Virus record (IMG/VR): IMGVR_UViG_3300023215_000876
Location: 1 to 47,934 of that record
Direction: 5' to 3' (one strand)
Source of the DNA: a virus
Length of the DNA stretch: 47,934 nucleotides
A program made the position numbers and the translations under genes. Below the pieces are notes generated by a model. It had not been told where the DNA came from. It was given only the letters and a program-made list of their open reading frames with translations, and made no database searches. Each line of letters starts with the position of its first letter. Within the stretch, counting starts at the first letter, position 1. Of this stretch, positions 21,559-29,586 are shown piece by piece.

Positions 21559-23077
21559 CGACATCAGCGACCTTACAAAGCAAGAAGTTCTTTGGCACTA
21601 CTGTGGTATAGATGCTGCAGTAACTAGAGAACTTTTTGATAATTTTAAACCGAACGTAGAACAAAACTGCAAGCGCACCTATGAGTTTGAGATGGCTATG
21701 CTTGGTCCGGCCTTCAGTATGATGCGACGGGGACTTAGGGTGGACAAAGAGGGGATGAAGATAGTTCATAGAACCCTAAGAGCTAAGGAAAGTAAGCTTG
21801 GTAGTCTATGGCAAACAATAACTCATCCCTTAAGTGATGGAGATATTAATCCTGCCAGTGGTAAACAATGTATGGAACTACTCTATGGTACATTGGGTAT
21901 CCCTACCATGTATCAGCGGACTGGTTCGGGGGGCAGCCCACGTCCAACCCTAAATAGGGCCGCGCTTGAGAGGATCATAGACAAATATCCCAGGGGTAAG
22001 CTCCTCGCTCGCATTCTGCTGACACTCAGGGATTTGGCTAAGAAGTTACAGGTTTGTAAAACTAAACTCGATCCAGACGGTAGGTTACATACCTCCTTCA
22101 AGGTGGCTGGCACCAATACATGGCGCTGGTCCTCTAGCAGTACAGCCTTCCGCACCGGCACCAACATGCAGAACATTACGAAAGAACTGCGCCGCATGTA
22201 TGTGCCAGACCCTGGATATAAGTTCTTCTATGCGGATTTAGATCAGGCTGAGTCGCTGGCCGTGGCCTACCTGTCGGAGGATGAGAACTATATAGCAGCG
22301 TGTGAGTCACCCGACCTGCACACTGCCATCGCCAAGCAGATTTGGCCTGACATTGTGACGGACAGGGACACCGCAGAGCTACCTTACCTACACGGCCTCA
22401 GTTACAGGGACTTAGCTAAGCGGGCTGGCCACGCCACCAACTACGGCTTGACCCCTGGCTCACTGCAGAACCATCTGAACTTGAAGCTCAGGGATGCATG
22501 GAAGTTTCACCTTAATTATATTGGGGGTGCAATTCCTTGTGATCAGATTAAACGTTGGCATGATCAAGTACCTGAGGATGGTTTTGACAAGATGGGGGAT
22601 TTTGGGGATGGGGTTGGAATGCTAGAGGTTGAAGGTGCTTTCCCTGGTATTAGGCAGTGGCATAAGGGTGTGTTAGCTAAACTTTATAAAGATGGTAGTC
22701 TTACCACCCCCTTAGATTTTACCCGCCGATTCTGGGGCAATCCCGCTGCCCATAAGGTAATCAGAGAAGCCATTGCGTTTGTTCCCCAGTCCACTATCGC
22801 ATGCCTCCTACACATAGGTATGTATAGGGTGTGGAGGGAACTGGACCCCAAGGATGTGCAAATATTATGTAATGTGCATGATGCTATCCTTGGACAGATA
22901 AGGGAGGAAGTGTTTGATGAGTGTATTGAGGATGTACTTACTTGCATGCGTAATCCTATTCCTATTTTGGATAGGACTCTTAACGTACCTGTTAGCGTAG
23001 AGGTGGGGTATAACTGGTCGCCAGTTGACCCACACAAAAAGATATTCGCTGACGGAAACCCGGATGGATTAGGATAG
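21536..23077 (+). CDS. Family A DNA polymerase, C-terminal part (polymerase domain)
   Basis: A 513-residue protein. Residues 14-30 (KQEVLWHYCGIDAAVTR) are the third exonuclease motif, YxxxD (Tyr22, Asp26), completing the active site begun in the 18832 product. Motif A: YADLDQAE (Asp234, Glu239). Motif B: R291-K295-H299-Y303-G. Motif C: VHDA (His448, Asp449). The residue equivalent to E. coli Phe762 is His299, not the usual Phe, Tyr or Leu, and the Glu after the motif C Asp is Ala450. It starts inside the previous gene with no frame link to the exonuclease part, so the two probably assemble as separate subunits. Confidence 0.9.
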   Translation: MQVRKNTDDISDLTKQEVLWHYCGIDAAVTRELFDNFKPNVEQNCKRTYEFEMAMLGPAFSMMRRGLRVDKEGMKIVHRTLRAKESKLGSLWQTITHPLSDGDINPASGKQCMELLYGTLGIPTMYQRTGSGGSPRPTLNRAALERIIDKYPRGKLLARILLTLRDLAKKLQVCKTKLDPDGRLHTSFKVAGTNTWRWSSSSTAFRTGTNMQNITKELRRMYVPDPGYKFFYADLDQAESLAVAYLSEDENYIAACESPDLHTAIAKQIWPDIVTDRDTAELPYLHGLSYRDLAKRAGHATNYGLTPGSLQNHLNLKLRDAWKFHLNYIGGAIPCDQIKRWHDQVPEDGFDKMGDFGDGVGMLEVEGAFPGIRQWHKGVLAKLYKDGSLTTPLDFTRRFWGNPAAHKVIREAIAFVPQSTIACLLHIGMYRVWRELDPKDVQILCNVHDAILGQIREEVFDECIEDVLTCMRNPIPILDRTLNVPVSVEVGYNWSPVDPHKKIFADGNPDGLG

Positions 23078-23088
23078 GAGGCTTGATA

Positions 23089-23301
23089 GTGGGGACTGAA
23101 CACCTAGGCGAACCGCTACCACCCGTACACAGTTATACTGAACAGGAAGGAAAACATATGAGAGGTGAGCGACAGAAAGATAACTCCAATCAATACAAAA
23201 ATGGTTATGATAGTATTGATTGGAGTGTGAAGGTGAAGCCTGTTGATAAGGACAATCTTGAAACAAAGGAAGCAACATTTAGTAAGAGGGGATGGTTCTA
23301 A
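23089..23301 (+). CDS. Hypothetical protein, about 70 aa, GTG start
   Basis: GGAGG (23077-23081) is spaced 7 bases from GTG 23089. An internal ATG 23158 also has a good site (GGAAGGAAA) and would give 47 residues. Polar and Lys-rich; ends in a TAATG junction. Confidence 0.5.
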   Translation: MGTEHLGEPLPPVHSYTEQEGKHMRGERQKDNSNQYKNGYDSIDWSVKVKPVDKDNLETKEATFSKRGWF

Positions 23302-23558
23302 TGGACCTTTATGGAGGGGTACACTCATATAGGGGGGACCCGATACGCTCGCGCAATGATTCTAGATATCTAGCAAACTTTATTCAAGCTTACTATGATG
23401 ATAAGGGACAACATGGTGTGCGCTGTGTAGTGATACAAAAGTATAGGCCCATTGAACACTTCGCCATCAGAAGTAACCTTCGCTTTGATGCCTTGGATGC
23501 TGATGCATCAGTAACTGAGTATTTGATTAGGCGAGCAAAGGTAGAGGATGTCACGTAA
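23301..23558 (+). CDS. Hypothetical protein, 85 aa
   Basis: ATG 23301 in a TAATG junction. Alpha/beta sequence with RCVVIQKYRP core; overlaps the helicase-like gene by 11 bases. No family recognised. Confidence 0.55.
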   Translation: MDLYGGVHSYRGDPIRSRNDSRYLANFIQAYYDDKGQHGVRCVVIQKYRPIEHFAIRSNLRFDALDADASVTEYLIRRAKVEDVT

Positions 23559-24849
23559 TCATGGGAATTTTATCAAGGCTTGTTCGGAGGCCCTCAAAGA
23601 TTCTGCCATCCCAGAAATCTACCGCACATGGAGTGCCATTTCAATCGTGGCGGGAGCTTTGGGGCGGCGGGTCTGGTACGACTTCGGAGCCTACGAAGTC
23701 AGACCTAACCTCTACATCGTCCAAATTGGAGGACCAGGGAGCGGCAAGTCCCTTAGCCTCATCCTCCCAATTGACAAACTCTTTCGAAAACTCACGACTG
23801 AACCTGGCACGAAAGAGGGGCAGGATGCGTTCAATGCTGAACTCTCCAAGTACGGACTTCAAAAATCTCCGCTCTACTTGGTTACGGATAGGATTACTCC
23901 TGAGAAACTCTCTAAAGTTATAGCTCAAACGCAACGAGAGAACTTAACTCTCTCCACTTTCTCGGACAAGTTCATTGAGAGTCCCCTCACGCTAGTGACT
24001 TCCGAGTTCGGAACACTAGTGAACAGAGCTGATAATTATCTGCAGATGTTCTTGACTGGCATCTGGGACTCACCTATGAGTTACACCTATCGCACCAAGA
24101 CCTCAGGGGAAGACTTCCTTAAGGGCCCCTGTATGAACTGGATTGCCTGCGCTACGGCTGATCAGTTCGTCACCCATCTACCAGAAAATGCTCGCACTCA
24201 AGGTTTATTGTCACGTATGATCTTAGTATACTATGATGGTGATCCACTTCCTCAGTCAATCTATTATCCATCACCAAACTACGGTCAGTTAGAGTTGTTG
24301 CGTGAAGACCTTGCTGCAATAGCTAGTATGACTGGAGAGATGAAATTTGAGGAAGGGCTTAGGGAGGAAGTTGCTGCCGAAGTTGAAGACGGTATCAGTC
24401 CTGAACCCACGGACCCAAACCTCTCGGAATACCTGAGGCGAAGGCCATCGCATTTCGTTAAGGTCGCTCTATCAGTAAGTGCAGCTAAGTCTGATGGGCT
24501 TGTAATTACCCGAGAGGATTGGGAAGATACTAAGCAGCTGATGTTCAACGCTGAGAAGTATATGCCTGCCGCCCTCGCTCACTTCGGTGTAGGTAAGGCT
24601 GGCCGCTTGGCTGTTGACATGCAGGATTTCCTTAACTACATCACATCTACTCAGGATAGATACGGTATACCCCTCAAGATATTTAAGCAAGAGCTTATGA
24701 GGAAGGTCTCAAACCCCCTGGAGGTGGAGCAGATGGTGAAGGTAATGGAAGAGTCCGGTCTCATCAATGTTGAGGGACCAATAGTTATTCCCAACGTGAT
24801 AAAAAAGCCAACGAAATCAAAGGGAGTTGCTACCCCTAAAGTTACGTGA
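23548..24849 (+). CDS. DUF3987-like P-loop ATPase, probable replicative helicase-like
   Basis: A 433-residue protein. Walker A GGPGSGKS at 61-68 is preceded by AISIVAGALGRRVWYDFGAY and PNLYIVQI, an arrangement typical of DUF3987-type phage ATPases associated with primase-helicase functions. A C-terminal winged-helix-like part (about 360-420) follows. It lies between the polymerase and RNR genes. Exact activity (helicase or loader) is an inference. Confidence 0.65.
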   Translation: MSRNHGNFIKACSEALKDSAIPEIYRTWSAISIVAGALGRRVWYDFGAYEVRPNLYIVQIGGPGSGKSLSLILPIDKLFRKLTTEPGTKEGQDAFNAELSKYGLQKSPLYLVTDRITPEKLSKVIAQTQRENLTLSTFSDKFIESPLTLVTSEFGTLVNRADNYLQMFLTGIWDSPMSYTYRTKTSGEDFLKGPCMNWIACATADQFVTHLPENARTQGLLSRMILVYYDGDPLPQSIYYPSPNYGQLELLREDLAAIASMTGEMKFEEGLREEVAAEVEDGISPEPTDPNLSEYLRRRPSHFVKVALSVSAAKSDGLVITREDWEDTKQLMFNAEKYMPAALAHFGVGKAGRLAVDMQDFLNYITSTQDRYGIPLKIFKQELMRKVSNPLEVEQMVKVMEESGLINVEGPIVIPNVIKKPTKSKGVATPKVT

Positions 24850-24879
24850 TATAATTAGAGCTAGTGGACGTACTAGCTC
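24827..24879 (+). promoter_or_regulatory. Possible promoter with inverted-repeat operator before the RNR gene
   Basis: TTGCTA (24827-24832), 17-base spacer, TATAAT (24850-24855). A perfect 8-base inverted repeat GAGCTAGT/ACTAGCTC (24858-24865, 24872-24879, loop GGACGT) covers the predicted start of transcription. It looks like a repressor operator, or an RNA hairpin at the 5' end. Confidence 0.5.
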
Positions 24880-24910
24880 CACCCTTTAACCCACATTCTG
24901 GAGATTTAGT

Positions 24911-26608
24911 ATGCCATACGGACCCACTTTGCCCATCTCTATCCGTACCCACACAGAAAAATACAGGCAAGATGGTGAAAGCTTTGAAGAGTTATGTGCG
25001 CGGCTGGCTGCTGCTCTCAGTGACAGTGAACGCCACCGTAAATCCTTAAAGGAAATCCTACTAGACCAGCGCTTTTTACCTGCCGGACGTATCCAGGCAG
25101 CGGTTGGTGCTGTGCGTAGGGTAACCCCTTACAACTGCTACGTTAGTGGCACCATCATGGACTCCATGGACGACATCATGGAGAAAGCGAAGGAGGCTGC
25201 GCAGACAATGAGAATGGGAGGTGGCATTGGATATGATTTCAGTACTCTTCGGCCTGACGGTAACCGTATTGTTTCTCTGAATAGTAGCGCTAGCGGTCCT
25301 ATCTCTTTCATGGAGATATACGACTCCGTTTGTAATACTGTACGCTCTGCTGGTCATCGCCGTGGCGCTCAAATGGGAGTCCTTAGGGTAGATCACCCTG
25401 ATATAGAAGCCTTCATCCGATCCAAACAGAACTCCAACCGCCTTACCAACTTCAACATCTCAGTTGGTATCACCGATGAGTTTATGAACTGCATTAAGAA
25501 GGATCGCCCCTTCCAACTCCGCTTCCGTGGTCAGGTGCAAAAGGAAGTGAACGCTAAGGAATTGTGGGAAGGAATTATGCGGGCCAACTGGGACTGGGGT
25601 GAGCCCGGCGTCCTGTTCATGGACGTGATCAACCGCAAGAACAATCTATGGTACTGTGAGACTATCGCCGCTACTAATCCTTGTGGTGAACAGCCTCTGC
25701 CTCCCTATGGTGCGTGTTTACTGGGGAGCTTTAACCTTACTAGGTATATCCAATCTAATGCTCACCATGATAGACATGAATTTGACTATGAAGTATTTGC
25801 CTCTGACATAGCAGAGGTGGTGCGGGCCATGGATAATGTAATTGACAACGCTATTTATCCCTTACCTCAACAGGAACATGAGGCCCGCAGCAAGCGGCGT
25901 ATGGGACTAGGTGTTACAGGGGTGGCTAATGCTATAGAGATCATGGGCTTTAGCTATGGCAGTAATCCGTTCCGTGCTGTATTAGAGGACATTCTTAAGA
26001 CGTTAAGGGATGTAGCCTATTACACCAGTGCGCAGCTGGCTAAAGAAAAGGGAGCCTTTCCACTCTTCCGTCCAGCTTACTGTGATGGACCTTTCATTCA
26101 GACACTACCCAAGGTGCAGCGAGAGATGATCCGTAAACATGGCATCCGTAATAGTCACCTACTCTCCATTGCTCCCTGTGGTACCATCAGCCTATGTGCT
26201 GACAACATTAGCTCAGGTATTGAACCGGTGTTCAGGCATGAGTACTCACGGGTGATCATCGAAGAGGGTGGACCTAAAGAGTATGAGGTGTCTGATTATA
26301 ACTTCAGGGTATACAATCTCAAGGGCAAGACAGCAGACAAGGTGACACCTAATGAGCATGTCAAGGTGTTAACCCTTTCACAGAAGTACATGGATAGTTC
26401 AGTCTCCAAGACATGCAACGTGGGGTCTGATGTAACCTGGGATGAGTTCAATAATATTTATTTCCAGGCATATGAGGGCGGTGCTAAAGGATGCACCACC
26501 TTCCGTGACAGTGGAAAACGAGAGGGAATATTAAAAGAAAGGAAAGAAGAGAATGGAACAGCATGCTACATCGATCCAGACACCGGAACAAAAACCTGTG
26601 ATGAGTGA
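24911..26608 (+). CDS. nrdJ: Adenosylcobalamin-dependent (class II) ribonucleotide reductase
   Basis: A 565-residue protein reducing ribonucleotides to deoxyribonucleotides with a B12-generated thiyl radical. Key residues: Cys76 (YNCYVSG) and Cys269 (YGACLLGSFNL) as the reducing pair, and NPCGEQPLPPYG with the thiyl Cys258 and Glu260. MRMGGGIGYDFS and the GVTGVANA strand are typical of the NrdJ family. Cysteines near the C-terminus (TACYID, KTCDE) can relay electrons. No small subunit is present or needed. Its last 56 bases overlap the next gene. GGAG lies upstream of ATG 24911. Cofactor must come from the host. Confidence 0.92.
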   Translation: MPYGPTLPISIRTHTEKYRQDGESFEELCARLAAALSDSERHRKSLKEILLDQRFLPAGRIQAAVGAVRRVTPYNCYVSGTIMDSMDDIMEKAKEAAQTMRMGGGIGYDFSTLRPDGNRIVSLNSSASGPISFMEIYDSVCNTVRSAGHRRGAQMGVLRVDHPDIEAFIRSKQNSNRLTNFNISVGITDEFMNCIKKDRPFQLRFRGQVQKEVNAKELWEGIMRANWDWGEPGVLFMDVINRKNNLWYCETIAATNPCGEQPLPPYGACLLGSFNLTRYIQSNAHHDRHEFDYEVFASDIAEVVRAMDNVIDNAIYPLPQQEHEARSKRRMGLGVTGVANAIEIMGFSYGSNPFRAVLEDILKTLRDVAYYTSAQLAKEKGAFPLFRPAYCDGPFIQTLPKVQREMIRKHGIRNSHLLSIAPCGTISLCADNISSGIEPVFRHEYSRVIIEEGGPKEYEVSDYNFRVYNLKGKTADKVTPNEHVKVLTLSQKYMDSSVSKTCNVGSDVTWDEFNNIYFQAYEGGAKGCTTFRDSGKREGILKERKEENGTACYIDPDTGTKTCDE

Positions 26609-26843
26609 GTTTGGTTACTCTTACGATTTAGACTTTACGGTTATCCCTAAGAAGCATAGGGAGGGGGTAGAGAATACCTTTAGCACTATGTATAAGACAA
26701 TGGCTGCACTATACGAACATATGATTATGGAACATGGAGTACCTGAGAAGATGGCCTCTCAACTTTTACCACGCGGGCTCCATGTTAAATTTAAAATAGC
26801 ATCGTCACAAACTTCTTTTGATTTCAGCTTGACAAACGCCTGA
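26553..26843 (+). CDS. Hypothetical protein, 96 aa
   Basis: ATG 26553 has GGAAAGAAGAG just upstream and overlaps the end of the RNR gene; ATG 26601 is an alternative giving 80 residues. Its last bases carry the -35 box of the promoter at 26829. Function unknown. Confidence 0.55.
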   Translation: MEQHATSIQTPEQKPVMSEFGYSYDLDFTVIPKKHREGVENTFSTMYKTMAALYEHMIMEHGVPEKMASQLLPRGLHVKFKIASSQTSFDFSLTNA

Positions 26844-26857
26844 AATTAGAGTATAAT
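26829..26857 (+). promoter_or_regulatory. Perfect consensus promoter before the iscU leader
   Basis: TTGACA (26829-26834), 17-base spacer, TATAAT (26852-26857). Predicted start about 26864. Confidence 0.9.
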
Positions 26858-26863
26858 TAAATC

Positions 26864-27019
26864 ATACTCGTTGATGAGTATGCAGCTTCGGTTGGTGAGG
26901 GGGGCAGAAGCCTTATACCTGAACTGTTTGGCAGTACAATATTACCGTACACCGGCAGGGATGCTTAAGGTCCATTCACTGGATAATGGGGGGTATCAAA
27001 GGGTACCCCCCATTAATTT
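26864..27019 (+). ncRNA. Candidate small RNA or attenuated leader upstream of iscU
   Basis: About 155 gene-free bases between a perfect promoter and a perfect 12-base stem. It begins with hairpin CATACTC/GAGTATG (26863-26882), then GCTTC/GAAGC (26885-26911) around a GGGGGGCAG motif. A 5'-terminal hairpin plus a 3' hairpin are typical of a stable small RNA; alternatively it is a regulatory leader controlling iscU. Confidence 0.45.
26984..27019 (+). terminator. Intrinsic terminator or attenuator in the iscU leader
   Basis: TAATGGGGGGTA (26984-26995) pairs perfectly with TACCCCCCATTA (27004-27015); the following ATTTG is only weakly U-rich. AGGAG for iscU follows at once. Confidence 0.65.
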
Positions 27020-27033
27020 GATTAGGAGAAAGA

Positions 27034-27414
27034 ATGTCATATAGCGACAGCGTTATAGATCACTACGAAAATCCACGCAATGTAGGGTCCTTTGACAAGG
27101 ACGATGCCTTGGTTGGTACTGGACTGGTTGGAGCCCCGGCCTGTGGTGACGTTATGAAACTGCAGATCAAGGTGGTTGACAATATTATAAAGGATGCCAA
27201 GTTCAAGACCTTCGGATGCGGCTCAGCTATTGCGGCCAGCTCCCTCTTAACTGAGTGGGTTAAAGGCCGAACCCTAGACGAGGCCACCGAAATTAAGAAC
27301 ACAGATATTGTTGAGCATCTATCCCTTCCACCTGTTAAGATTCATTGTTCTGTGTTAGCTGAGGATGCAATCAAGGCTGCCATCGCTAACTATAAGAGTA
27401 AGAATGGCAATTGA
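27034..27414 (+). CDS. iscU: Iron-sulfur cluster scaffold protein IscU
   Basis: A 126-residue full-length IscU very close to the proteobacterial protein. Ligands: APACGD (Cys37, Asp39), FGCGSA (Cys62) and LPPVKIHCSVLAEDA (His104, Cys105), the last also the chaperone-binding LPPVK motif of HscA clients. It builds 2Fe-2S/4Fe-4S clusters from iron and sulfur supplied by host IscS and passes them to A-type carriers such as the phage one at 20388. AGGAG before ATG 27034. Recruited from a host. Confidence 0.95.
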   Translation: MSYSDSVIDHYENPRNVGSFDKDDALVGTGLVGAPACGDVMKLQIKVVDNIIKDAKFKTFGCGSAIAASSLLTEWVKGRTLDEATEIKNTDIVEHLSLPPVKIHCSVLAEDAIKAAIANYKSKNGN

Positions 27415-27598
27415 AAATTCCAAGTACGACACCATAGCGATGTCGATATACGAGACCCATCACCGGGCCCATCCTGAATGGCCAGCCTTCTTTAATATGA
27501 AGCGCAAGGAGAGGGATTATTGGCGTGGATTGGGGGAGATAGCACAAAAAAATAACCTCTGGAACCCCCCAGATGATGTGGATATCCTTACCACTTAA
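27404..27598 (+). CDS. Hypothetical protein, 64 aa
   Basis: ATG 27404 overlaps the end of iscU by 11 bases. Contains HPEWPAFFNMKRKERDYWRG, helical and basic. Last rightward gene before the convergent terminators. No family recognised. Confidence 0.55.
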   Translation: MAIENSKYDTIAMSIYETHHRAHPEWPAFFNMKRKERDYWRGLGEIAQKNNLWNPPDDVDILTT

Positions 27599-27613
27599 CA
27601 CACTATGTAGACA

Positions 27614-27634
27614 GGTCCTCTAGATTTAAGGACC
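27614..27634 (+). terminator. Rightward terminator-like hairpin
   Basis: GGTCCT (27614-27619) pairs with AGGACC (27629-27634); GTACAGTTTT follows. It ends the rightward arm. Confidence 0.5.
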
Positions 27635-27663
27635 GTACAGTTTTGGAGGTACTCCTGGTACCC

Positions 27664-27690
27664 TAAAAGTAAAGGCCCCTCTGAGGGGCC
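27664..27690 (-). terminator. Leftward terminator at the convergence of both arms
   Basis: GGCCCCTC (27674-27681) and GAGGGGCC (27683-27690) form a nearly uninterrupted palindrome. Read leftward it is followed by TTTACTTTTA, a good U-tract for the late operon. Confidence 0.75.
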
Positions 27691-27718
27691 CTTACAATGC
27701 CAGTCAACAGCAGTAAAA

Positions 27719-28135
27719 TTAGAATTTATCGAAGACTTCCTTCACATTGGAGGAGTCTGCGAACGATCCGTGGGTAAGGTACAAGCCTTTTCTCCACCAC
27801 CATCGTCGGGGTGCCCACATGCCACGCTCCTTGAGCATGTTATCCAGTAACCGGTTGGCTGCATCCACATTGTGGAAGCCTACCAATCCCATCCGCATCA
27901 ACTGAGCGAACGCATCATGCACCAGCGAGGGTGTGTAGGTAGCGTCAGTGTCCCAGGTCGGGCCGCTGGCTCCATCCCATGCGTAGCCCTTTTTGATAAC
28001 GAGGTCACCGTTAAGTGCAAGGATCAGAAAGTGGGTGTTTACCCCACTACGTCCTATATCAATGGGCATGATACCAGTATGCAGCTGTATATACTCTTTG
28101 TCCAGCTGGTACTTGTATCCTTTCGTAAATTTCAT
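27719..28135 (-). CDS. DUF1353-like protein, 138 aa
   Basis: GYAWDGASGPTWDTDATYTPSLVHDAFAQLMR (positions about 55-86, split here as GYAWDGASGPTW and SLVHDAF) is the DUF1353 signature, a small phage family often near lysis and tail genes. Last gene of the leftward operon, overlapping the 71-residue gene start by an ATGA. Biochemical role unknown. Confidence 0.75.
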   Translation of the reverse strand: MKFTKGYKYQLDKEYIQLHTGIMPIDIGRSGVNTHFLILALNGDLVIKKGYAWDGASGPTWDTDATYTPSLVHDAFAQLMRMGLVGFHNVDAANRLLDNMLKERGMWAPRRWWWRKGLYLTHGSFADSSNVKEVFDKF

Positions 28136-28347
28136 ACCCCGCCTAAGAAGTGACCGAACTTGACCAACATATTACCGATCCCGGCCAGCCCCTCGGGAGA
28201 GATGCCGAACACACCTGCCCCCAGAGCCAGCAAGCTGCCGACAGCGGTGTTAGTCTTGGGGTTCTTGTCAGCCGCGCCGCCGAGCCAGTTCGCTCCGCTT
28301 CCGACAGCCCTGAAGAGAGGGCCTGCAAATTTGAATATTCTAGTCAT
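28132..28347 (-). CDS. Small Gly/Ala-rich membrane-like protein, 71 aa
   Basis: AGGAG precedes ATG 28347. A hydrophobic, glycine-rich segment (about 37-65) may insert in membranes. Next to the lysozyme-like gene, so a holin or spanin-related role is possible but unproven. Confidence 0.5.
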   Translation of the reverse strand: MTRIFKFAGPLFRAVGSGANWLGGAADKNPKTNTAVGSLLALGAGVFGISPEGLAGIGNMLVKFGHFLGGV

Positions 28348-28359
28348 TGGTATTCTCCT

Positions 28360-28926
28360 TTATCTGTAAGCTTCTGATAACCGTTTCATTTGATCTGCCA
28401 TTCGTTCACTCCCAATTCCTGTGTAGTGTGCCTCTTTAGATACTACGTCTGGATCAGGATTAATAGACACTAACTCTTTCCTTAGGCTAGGAAATTTTTT
28501 ACGATTAAACTTATTGCCTCCTAGATTGTGAGCCATGGTACTTAACACCATTTTCTGATCATGTTTAAGTGAGTCCCATTTAGGACCAATAAAACGCTCA
28601 GCTTCTTTTATTGCTGCTTTGGTACGACTTACTCCCATCACAGAAACTTCTTCAGCACTACCAGTCCAGTCTTTAGGGACTCGATTTCCATGTCCTACAA
28701 CATAACCTACAAGCTCACCATCTACATTCCGATCTTCTACAGCTTTATAAGTTCCATTCTTCTGCAACCCCGACACTCCTTCCTTGCCATGAATATATTG
28801 AGTAGTATCCTCATAGAAAAAGGGAGAAGTCATGCCAGTTAGATCACTAAGGTATGATGCAAGTCTATTTAATCCACTTGGTTCAGCCATTGTCAATCCT
28901 ATTATAACCAGTTCTTTAAGCAACAC
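28360..28926 (-). CDS. Lysozyme-like (GH24-type) endolysin with N-terminal anchor
   Basis: A 188-residue protein starting GTG 28926. A short hydrophobic N-terminus (LLKELVIIGLTM) may act as signal-anchor. KEG (about 48-50) could supply the catalytic Glu. AVEDRNVDGELVGYVVGHGN (about 62-81) and MAHNLGGNKF (about 143-152) resemble the lysozyme core ending TIGYGH and the AFNxGxGNF helix. It should cleave peptidoglycan at lysis or entry. Its 5' end repeats that of the next upstream gene. Confidence 0.6.
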   Translation of the reverse strand: MLLKELVIIGLTMAEPSGLNRLASYLSDLTGMTSPFFYEDTTQYIHGKEGVSGLQKNGTYKAVEDRNVDGELVGYVVGHGNRVPKDWTGSAEEVSVMGVSRTKAAIKEAERFIGPKWDSLKHDQKMVLSTMAHNLGGNKFNRKKFPSLRKELVSINPDPDVVSKEAHYTGIGSERMADQMKRLSEAYR

Positions 28927-28978
28927 TCACCAGTGTCCTATGCGATTCATAGCGCCAACTGCCCCCTGAACCAGTCAT
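28916..28978 (-). pseudogene. Duplicated remnant of an exonuclease gene end, 20 codons
   Basis: A 20-codon frame joined by ATGA to the 203-residue gene ends LVSVA-stop. It matches LVGVA-stop, the end of the DEDDy exonuclease gene that precedes the other copy. The shared GTGTTGCTTAA DNA shows that the exonuclease 3' end was duplicated together with the following gene start. Confidence 0.5.
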
Positions 28979-29586
28979 CGCCAAGCTGGTACATTGTTAC
29001 GGATATTGTTACGGTCAGACTCATCAATAGGATCACGTTTATGATACTTTGACCATAGATTTGCTCGAACTCCTGTTTGACCTGCTCCTTCAGCAATTTG
29101 TTTTAGCATCAGGCTACTTCCAACATCATCTCCTGAAACTCTACTAGCACCCAGCATGTGAGCAAGAGCCATAATACCTTGTTCATCATCACTTCGTTTA
29201 TAAGCTAACTCTTTTCCCCATTTGTCTCTTGTGTCCTTATCTATTGTCCCTAAATTATATGCTCGATTGGCGGCAGTTTTTGTAGAGTTTTTAGTTATAG
29301 AATAGTACCCACTTTTATCTGTGTCACCAAATGGTTGCAAATTTGTGTTAGTAGATTCTAGGTCACGCATCTGTCCCATATATGAACGGAGATTTTGAAT
29401 GTGATCATAAGTAGGTTCTTCCCATCCCCTACGTTTCCAACCTGTTCTAACAGTCTTAGTAAAGGAATCAGGTGATCCAATTATATCACGGACGACACTC
29501 ATTACTCGTCCCATGCTCCAATCATTATTTTCTGGCATAGCAGTTCCTATAACTAATCCTATTATAATAAGCGTTTTAAGCAACAC
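28975..29586 (-). CDS. Possible lysis or virion-entry protein, 203 aa
   Basis: Starts GTG 29586, overlapping the exonuclease gene by 11 bases. Its start MLLKTLIIIGL is nearly that of the endolysin-like product (MLLKELVIIGL). The remainder is soluble, with an ALAHMLGASRVSGDD stretch reminiscent of the MAHNLGG helix of its neighbour, so it is probably a divergent lysozyme-fold paralogue. Confidence 0.45.
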   Translation of the reverse strand: MLLKTLIIIGLVIGTAMPENNDWSMGRVMSVVRDIIGSPDSFTKTVRTGWKRRGWEEPTYDHIQNLRSYMGQMRDLESTNTNLQPFGDTDKSGYYSITKNSTKTAANRAYNLGTIDKDTRDKWGKELAYKRSDDEQGIMALAHMLGASRVSGDDVGSSLMLKQIAEGAGQTGVRANLWSKYHKRDPIDESDRNNIRNNVPAWR

